This document shows positions 11,101-20,100 of a stretch of DNA of 51,942 bases, piece after piece. The notes under the pieces are model-generated. The model saw nothing but the letters and a program-made list of their open reading frames with translations, did not search any database and had not been told where the DNA came from. The position numbers and the translations under genes are program-made. How positions within the stretch are numbered: position 1 is the stretch's first letter; the number at the start of each line of letters is the position of its first letter. Source of the stretch: Gonium pectorale (taxonomy: Eukaryota > Chlorophyta > Chlorophyceae > Chlamydomonadales > Volvocaceae); the NCBI GenBank assembly GCA_001584585.1, contig LSYV01000048.1, positions 803,461-855,402 on the forward strand. Direction: 5' to 3'.

Positions 11101-14100
11101 ACTGGCAGCAGCACCGGCGTCATGTTCCCGTCCGGCCGGCGCCTGACCCGCGGCGACGTGCGCAGCGCCAGCGCGCACAACACCATTTCACTGACGGCTG
11201 CTGTGGCAGCCGCCGCCTCTACCGCCGGCGCGGGCGTCGTCCTCCCCGTCTCCGTCGCGAACCGCGCGGCGTCCACCAGCAACCTGGGCCGCGACCGCAG
11301 CGTCAGGGGCGGCGGCAGCGGCAGGGCCGGGCACGCCGCCGGGGGCAGCGGCCCCGTTGCAACTGGGAGCGTCGCCGGGGGCGGCGCCGCCGCCGCGTCG
11401 GCGCGGCTGGGGGTGACTCGCTCGATGTCCATGTCACCCGCCATGCAAGTGTCCGTGCTCGGCCGCCGGCCCTCGATGCCGTCCATGCCCCGACACATCC
11501 CCAGCAGCGGCCACCAGCAGGTCTGCTCCCCGTCGCAGCATCTCACGGGCGCCGGCACCTCGCCGCCCGGGCGGCTGCAGCGCGGCGTGTCGGCCGGCAC
11601 CTTCCGCCGCCGCTCAGCGCTGGCAGGCGCGCTGGGCGGGGCCTCCATAACGGCCGGCAGGACCACGTCCCCCAGCGCCGCACCCGACTGGCTCCTCAGC
11701 GGCAGCATGACCGGCGTGGGCGACACGCTGCAGCCCAGCGGCAATTCCCTCATCGCCACGCCCTCACGGAGCATGAGCCGCTTCGCCCTGGCGCACGGCG
11801 GCAGCTCCTTGTCGCGGAAGTGGGCCGCGCAGCAGCAGGTCTCGGCGCTCCTGTCCGCCGAGACCGATCCGAACGCCGGTGGCGCTGCCAGCGGCGGAGC
11901 CGTCAGCGACGTCGCCCGGGTGGAGGATTCGGCCGGCTCGCGGACGCTGCGCCGCCGGCCGAGCCGCTCGCTCGACGGCCACGGGCTGCTCCTGACGGCG
12001 GCTGGCCGCGTTGGGAGCGGCGCTGGGAGTATGACGGCCGCCGTTGGCAGCCGCACTGGAAGCACGACCTTGGGATCCGGGGGCTTTGCGGTGGTAAGTA
12101 CTTCAGTGGCGCGAGCAGCCGCCGCTGCCGCCGCCGCAGCAATGGCGGCGCGGCACCACCACCAGATCGATAGCGAATGCGAGAGCCCGTCTGTCCACGG
12201 CGGCGCCGCGGCGGCGGCGCTGCTGTCGGACAGCGCCAACGTTGTCTTGGCCAGCGAGGATGACAGCATCCGGCTTCCGGACATTGGCGAGGCGGGCGTG
12301 TGCAGCTCGGGCTCGGGTGCGGAGGAGGGCGGCGACGGCCGCCGCAGCCACGGCATTCGCCGTCGCGCCGGCGGCGGCCCTAGCAGGACAAGTGCCATCA
12401 GCAGCATCAGCGGGCGACCCAGCGCCGGGCCGACGGCAGGCACGGACACGGGCGAGCAGCGCTTCAGCGGCCTCAGCCCGGAGGAAAGCGTCGCAGACGA
12501 GGGGCAGCGGTCGTACGTTCGGCCCGCCGGGGCGGAAGCGGGGGGTGCGCCTGTGAGGCCTCCGGCCGAGGGCGTGGATCACGCCGGCAGGCGGGCGAAC
12601 ATGGAGGGCAGCAGCGGCGGCAGCGGCACCGCTGCCGCCGCGGAGTGTAACGGCGCGAGCATTTCGCTGGCGATACCAGTGGTTCCGCCCCGCGGCCTGC
12701 TGCGCCGCTCCAAGGCGCACAGCCTGGACGGGACTCGGTCCGCCTCCCCGTCAGCGATCAATTCCTATATTGCCCTCGCCCCGGCATCCATCGGGACCAA
12801 CGCCTTTGGCTCCCCCGCAGCCGGCGCGGCGGCAGGGCTGGGAGCCGGCGTTACCTCGTCGCTCATTTCCTCCTTCCAGCTGGTCCGCTCTCCACTGGGT
12901 CCGGAGGGCGTGCCGGGGGGCACCAGCCCGCGCCATACGACAGACTTCGCAGGAAAGGGCCTGGGCGGGGAAGGCACCGCAGTCCTAGACGGCGCGCTCG
13001 GCCTGGCGTCGGTGTCGCGCAAGCGGCTGCTGCTGCCGCCGTCGCCCGTCCTTGCGCTCACGACGGCCTCGGCGCCGTCGGCAGCGCAAGCTGTGCCCGC
13101 GGCGGGCCGCCCGGGCAACGGCGGCGGAGGCAACAAGCGGAAGGTCAAGAGCGGCGTGCTGCTGCGCCCCGACCAGGCGGTGCAGCTGGCGAGCACGCTG
13201 GCCTACGCAGACGAGGCATCCAACCTCCCCGCCGCCCAGCGCGTCTTGGCGTCCATGCCGCTGCTGTCGCCGCTATCGCCGGTGCCAGCCGTGCCGGTGT
13301 ACAGCGCCGACCAGTTGCCGGGTGTGTCGGGCACACAGCGCGGCAGCGGGGGCGGCAACACGGGCGGCGGCGGCAGCGGGGTCGCGGGCCAGAGCGGCGG
13401 GCTCCAGGATTCCATCCGCAGCCTCTCCCGCCGCTTCTCGGACTCGCTCAGCTACGCCCGCCACGCCCTGACGGGCGGCGGCGGCGGGGGCGGCAGCGGT
13501 GCCGCGGGCGTGTCCCGCGGTGGCGGAGTGTCAGGTGCTGGCGGCGGGAGCGGCGTCACGAGCTTGGGCCTCGGTGGCGGCAGCGTCCCTGGCGGGGGAT
13601 TCTCGAGTGGCGCAGGCTTCTCTAGCGACTTTCCAAACATATGCGAGGATGAGGAGTGCGGCGTGGGCGGAGGAGCCAGCAGCCGCGGCGGCAATTCGCA
13701 GAGCGGAGTCGCCCATGCCGGCAGCATCGCGCCCAACTCCAAGGGGGCCGAACGCTCGTCCAAAGAGCGCTTCTCGCGGCGCGCCTTTTGGAAGAGCAAT
13801 ACCAAGGTCGGCGCGGGGCGGTCGGACTGGCCGGGACGGTGCGCGCAGACGGATCGCAGGGGCGCGTCCTTGACGATAGGAGGGCACCGGGGGACGCGTG
13901 CCCCGCGTTCTCCTGTGCAGTGTGAACCCCCCCAAGCGCCCGCCTGGCTGTCGTCCGCCCCCCCTCACGCAGCGTAAGGGGAGCCACGCGGTCAGCGGTT
14001 GCCTTCCAGTGCCCGGCGCCTCATTCCTGATGCCGCTCGTCGGATGCTTCTGCATTCCCCTCCTCGTCTTGCCAAATGTGTGTCCTGAAACCCCATCCCT

Positions 14101-17100
14101 GCCGTGTCCTCGTACAGGTCGCGCGCTCCTTCGCCACGGCGCTCTTGTACGAAACCCTCCGCGCCGCCAGCAGCAACGCACTGGGCGAGCGGGTGGCGGT
14201 GGCGCACCAGAGCCTGCAGCGCCAGCACACCGACATGCTGGCGGAGGCGCCTTCCGCATACGCCGGCCTGCGCATCTCCGCAGGAGCCCGCGGTGGGGGG
14301 CCGGGCCAGCCGCTGCCCTCCCAGCAGCAGCCGCTCGGGGTGATCCAGTGGTCCCAGCGCCCCGCCTCGGGAGCGTACTCCGCCGGCAATGCCTCTACAG
14401 GGGCCGACCCCTCCGCCAGCGCCAGCCCATTCTCGACTGCTGCCGGCGCGCCGGTTGCGGTGGCGTCCGATGGGCACCTCAACGACGCTGAGCGCGACCC
14501 CGCCACGCCGCCATACGCCCCCAGCTCGGCCGCCGCCGACGCCATCGGCCGCATCGTAAGTCGTCACGGCCTCGCGTCGGACGCCAACCCCGGCGAGCTA
14601 CGGTCCGCCAGCTGGTACGGCCTGGATTCGGCGGCCGGCGGCGCCGCTGGCGTCGGCTCCGGTGCCCAAGGCGGCGGCGCCGCCAAGGCCGCGCTTATAC
14701 GGACGCAGGCCTCGCAGGGCAGCTTCAAGTCGGAGCCAAGTCCTCTGCGCCGCACGCCTACTTACCTCGAGCCGTCGCAGGGCAGCAGCCCGCACGCCGC
14801 CCCGGGCTACCACTACCGGCACCCGTTGCTTACCGCCGCCACCGAGGCGCTGTCGTCGCAGGACGGGCTTGGCTCCCCCATCGTGAGTCAACAGCAGGCC
14901 CTGGCCCATGCCCACGCGGCTATGCAGCAGCGGCTGCGCTCCGGCCCCGCCCCCCAGCTGTCGGGGGCGTTCAGCGGCCAGCAGCTGCCGCTCAGCGCGC
15001 ACGGACGATTGCAGTCCCTGTCGCCGCATGCCCATCAGCCGCACGCTGCGGCGTGGGGCGGCGCCGGCTACCTGCTGCCGGCGTCGGCGGCCCAGCTGCC
15101 ACCGCAGCCGCGCCCGCCCAGCCTGCGGCGGCAATTCCTACTCACGGACGAGCTGGCACCGCGCGAGGTGGCAGAGGGTGAGGCAGAGGAGTACGACGAG
15201 GGACAGGGCCATGGCGTAATGCCTCGCAGCGCAGGTACCGCCAGCCCGCTGCGGCGGCTGCGCGGCGATGCCGCCGCAGCGGCTGCCGCCGCCCGCGGCA
15301 ACGGTGCTGAGGGGCCGGGGGAGGCAGGAGGGCTGGGCTGCGGCGGCGCGCTGTCAGGCGCGGCCACGCGGCTGGCGGCGTCCACGAGCTGCGGCCTGGT
15401 GCCGGCGTCGGTGCTTTCGCGCCTCACTGGCGGCTCACGGCGGCGCATGACCAGCCACGCAGCGGCCCCCTCGCACGGCGACGGCGGCGAGTCGGTGCGG
15501 CTCTTCAGGTGGGCAAAGATCGCAAAATGGCGGGGGTGTTGGGGTGCCGCCGCCGCAAGGGTCCTCCGCAATAGGTTTACTCATTGCAACACGGAATGCA
15601 GTTAATCAGGGAGCCGGCCCGCCTAGCCTGACTTTTACGAATCGGTTGTTGGGCCCGCTCCGCAAGGAAGTTCGTCTCTTGTTGTAATCCTCAAACCTCG
15701 GCACCCTGTTCTCTGGTCCCCGGCATCCCACAGGGGCTTTCGCGTGCGAGTGGGCATCCACAGCGGCCTGGACGAGGGCAGCGACGTGTTTTGGACCAAG
15801 CGCAGCGGCCGGCGAGCCTACAGCGGGCCCGCTATGCGCAACGCGCGGCTGCTGTCGGACGCGGCGCTGGGGGGCATGGTGGTGCTCAGCGAGAGCAGCC
15901 TGGAGCTGCTGCGCCCGCTGCCGAACGAGCGGCTTCCGCAGGGGGCACTGATATGGCACAGCGGCAGGTGCGTCCGCCCTCAGTGAGCCATCCGGCTGCA
16001 CATCCTCCCGTGGGTGCATTGTCAGTGCCTCATGGGAGCAGTGCACGCCGGTGGGCTCCCCAGGTCTTTGCACCCGCCCAAGCGTGCCTTGCCGTTGTGC
16101 GTAAGCCTCAGCCTCGAGCCCTCCATCCGTCCGACGCCGCAGGTTCCGCCTGGGCGACCGGGAGGGCTTTGCGGACGTGGACGTGTATCAGGCGCTCGTG
16201 CCAAGCCTGGTGCCGCGGCTTCAGGCGTTCCGCGGCGTGCCGCTGCGGGTGGTGGCGGCGCTGATGCCGGGGCTGCTGGAGGCGCCCGTGGGGCCGGTGG
16301 CTCTTGTCACGTGCCAGGTGGGTGGGTGGGTGGGTGGGCGGGGAGTTGGTCTGTGGGGTGTGGGCACGGGTCGCGGGAGCGCAGCTTCAACGGCTGGCGG
16401 GCCCAGCGAGATGAGCGAGCATGCCGAGCCTCCAAGTGCGTATCTGTCTCCCTTTCAACCGTAGGTTGTTGGTGTGGAGGTGCTGCGCTCCTGGAACTTG
16501 GCGGTGGCGGAGGAGGCGCTGGAGATGTTCAGGTGCGGCGAGGCGTCTTCGGGGGTACGAGCGCACTGGTGCTTTGACCAGGGCGCCGACAGAGAAGGTT
16601 GCAACAGGCAATTGCAGGGAGTCCGGGTGCCCACGCCTCATCTTTGCAGCCGCCGCCTCGAGCGGGGCCGGGTCAGTCTGTACGTGGCGGAATGCCCTGG
16701 AAAGTGATCACCCTCCTCCTGTTCTTCTCTTGTGCTGTGCAGGTGGCAGGCCGCTGAGGTGGTGTCGGAGCACGGCGGCACGTTGGTGGGACTGGACGGC
16801 GGAGGAGCGGTGGCGGCCTTTGCAAAGGCGGTGGGTGCTGTCGCGGCGCTGGGAAAACGCGTGTGCGTAAACTTGCTTCGATACATACTGCGCAGCCCAG
16901 CTGTCCAGCGCAGCCCAGCATTTTGAAGTCCTTAGTGGGTTCGCTGATTGTGTCGGGCGGTGGTTCAATGATTTGCTTGCTGGGTCAATGCGCTCCGTGC
17001 AAACTGTTTGTTTGCCGTTGCTTGGAGCACGCTGTTTGTGTGTTGGGGGCAGGTCATCCTGGAGGCATGGGATGCGGATATGAGGAAGAGGCTTGCAGGA

Positions 17101-20100
17101 TGTGCTTGCTGCGCACGGAGTTCTTGCACGTACTAGTTACAGGCCAATCCCCCCGGGAGCTTGATTGCTCGGCGCTATTGCCAGTACTCATGGCCCCGGC
17201 AGTGGAGCCCCCTGGCCGCCTCACTACACTCGGCTCTGCCTGCCCTCCCCTGCCCTCCCCCGCCCTCCCCTGCGCAGTACCCCGCGGTGGTGTGCCTGCT
17301 GACGCTGGAGGACGACCTGAAGAGCTGCGTGCCCTGGCCCGCGCCCCTGCTGGAGCACGAGCTGGGCGAGGAGATCTGCTGCCTGCTGCCGCCCGGGCCG
17401 GACGGGGTGGTGCTCACTCAGCTGGTGCACTGCGGGCCCAGGTGCGGCTGCGTCTGGTGGGCTCGCTGCGGTTGGCGTCGTGCGGTATTTGCTTCGGCGC
17501 ACCCCCGTTCTCCCTCGCCCCTCATCTCTGCCGTTTGCGCCCGCTTCACGCAACGACACTCCCCACGCCGCCTTCCATTCAACTCCCCACGCCGCCACCC
17601 ATTGAACTCCCCGCGCCGCCTTCCATTCAACTCCCCACGCCGCCTTCCAGTTCAACTCCCCACGCCGCCTTCCAGTTCAACTCCCCGCGCCGCCTACCCA
17701 TTCAACTCCCCACGCCGCCTTCCATTCAACTCCCCACGCCGCCTTCCATTCAACTCCCCACGCCGCCTTCCATTCAACTCCCCACGCCGCCTTCCATTCA
17801 ACTCCCCGCGCCGCCAGGGTTCGCTGCGCGGCCGAGTGGTTTGGCGACGTGCGGCTGGACCTGGGGGTCACCCGCGCGCTGCAGCTCTACCGCAACGCCT
17901 CCAACGGCAAGCCCTGGAAGAACCTGCAGCGCATGCTGCGCCAGGCCAAGATGGGCCAGGTGGGGGAGTTGAAGGGGAAGGGGAATGAACAGCGACGAGC
18001 TCGGCGCCAGCAGCGTAGGTCCCGTCCGGCGGCCAAGCCGGTCCTTGCCTCGTTTCGCCGGCTCCCGAAGGTGTCGGCGATCCGAAAGTGTGGGAGGGAG
18101 GGGGGTTTTGAAGGAGCAAACGGTTGACCGTGAATGCACTGGCGTCCACATGAAGGCTCCCGTCGAGGGGGGGGGCAGACGTGCGACTGGGCGTGTTGGG
18201 CTGGGGCTAAGCCAGGGGCTTGGTGCCTGGATTATTGACCTGGTGTCCTCACGGCGCCGCATGCGTCTTGTCAAAGCTGTAAACTACAGGTCGAGCCACA
18301 CTTGCGAACCACAGCGCTCGTCGTGCGCGTGATCCGTGCCTGCTTTCCGCGGGCTTGTCCGGCCCCTGCAACTCCACCCCACCGCAGACGCTCATATCGG
18401 GCTCGGTGCAGCGCATGCTCGTCTCCAGCGGCGGTCCCCTGCTCGAGCACATCTCGGTGGAGCAGCTGGTGACCTCCGCCAACACCGCGCTGGGCGTCAC
18501 GGCGCCGTCGGACGGCACGAGCCTCGGCTACGGCGACTCCGCGCAGCCGGGCGCCCTCACGTCCCCGCGCCCGCACCACAAGCTGTCCCGGCAGCGCAGC
18601 ACCGAGGTCATGCCGGGCGGCCCGTCGACCCTCTTCGGCGCCAGCTTCCTGGGCTTCCTGCACGCCCGGGCGAGCGCCAGCAGCACAACGCAAGCCGCCT
18701 CTGCGGCGGCTGGCGCCGCCGCCGACAGCACTGGTGACAGCGGCGCCAGCCGCGCGCTGGGACACAGCGGACCCGTGGCGCTTACGTCCACGGGCGCCGT
18801 CGGCGGCGAGTCCAATCGGCCGCGTGGCAGCTTTCGAGTCAGCGAGCCGGGCCGCACCAGTGGGGCCGACAGCGGTGTGCGCACGGGCGCGGTTCCTGAC
18901 GGAGGCGGCGGAGGCGGAGAGGCCGCCATGCCGCTCGACAGGCTGGCGCGGGAGGAGCCGGAGGGCTGGGGCCAGCCGCCGCGTACGCCCTCTTTGCAGA
19001 CCGCACAGTCCCAGTTGTCAGCCTCTGCGCGTCTGGCCTCAGCCGGCGCCGGTGCCGCGGCAGCGGCTGTTGCGCGGCTGCGTGAGAACCGCTCCGGCGG
19101 CTCGGGCGTCTTATCAGCCATTGTCGGCGCCGGCTCGGGGCACGCCTCGGGCGCCGCCTCAGGGCACGGGGCCACGAGCACCTCGGCCGCCAACTCCTCG
19201 AACCCGTCGGACGGAAGTGACTACGACCATTGGGCGACGCGAACCCGCGGCGCCATGTCGCAGAACGGCCAGCAGCCGGGCCCAGTTGACGACCGCGGGC
19301 CCATCGCCAGCTGCCTCAGCCGGCGGATGAGCCACCATGGCCTGGGCCTGGGACCGGGCGGACCGGGCGCCAACGTGTCCCGCAGCCGCCTGGCCACCCA
19401 GTCCCGCGATCCGTCCATGCGTCTGGTGCTTGTGCCGGAGACGGCGGAGGCGGTCATTACTGGGCCAGCGGCTGTCGTCGGGAGGGCGCCGTCGTATCCG
19501 GCTGCGGCGGCCGTCGCCGCAGGCGCCGGCGTGGGTGATACGCGCGTCTCGGCGGCGGGCGAGGTGACGGCGTCGATGCCGCGAGTGGCGGCAAGCGCCA
19601 TCGGCGCCACGACGTCGACAGCGGCAGCGCTCCCGCTGGCTGGGGACTACGAATTCGCCTTGGCCAACGTCAGCGTGGACCTGCGCAGCAGTGCCGGCAC
19701 AGCGGGCGACAGCGCGACCTACCTGTCATCGGTTGTGCTCACGCGCCTACCCGGCAGCGGCGCCTCGGCGGGCAACTGGCGGGCCGGCCTGGCGCGCGCC
19801 TCCGCCGCGGCCCTGTTCGGCACGTCTGCCGGCACGACGGGCCTGCACGGGGCCAACCCGGGCAGCAGCCTCATGTTCACGCGCGACACCGACCTGGACA
19901 CCTCGTGCCGCACCAGCGACCCACGGATCTCTGCCGGCACGGGCCGCGGGTCGATGCCCTTCTCCCAGCGCGCCTCCACCTGCGACGTGAGCAGCCGCCT
20001 GGACAGCGTGCTGGTGCCGCCGGAGCGGAGCATGTTCAGCGGCGTGAGCGTGGGTACGGGCGGCGAGGGTCCGCTCGGTCCGCTGGGTCCCGTTGGCTTG

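Noticed and set aside
10923..12449. 508-codon minus-strand open frame
   Set aside because: Antisense shadow of the cyclase low-complexity exon; GC-rich Ala/Gly/Ser coding gives long antisense frames, and it has no domain or splice partners.
17562..17817. CRISPR array
   Set aside because: Repeats are directly tandem without unique spacers, lie in a eukaryotic intron, and no cas genes are present.
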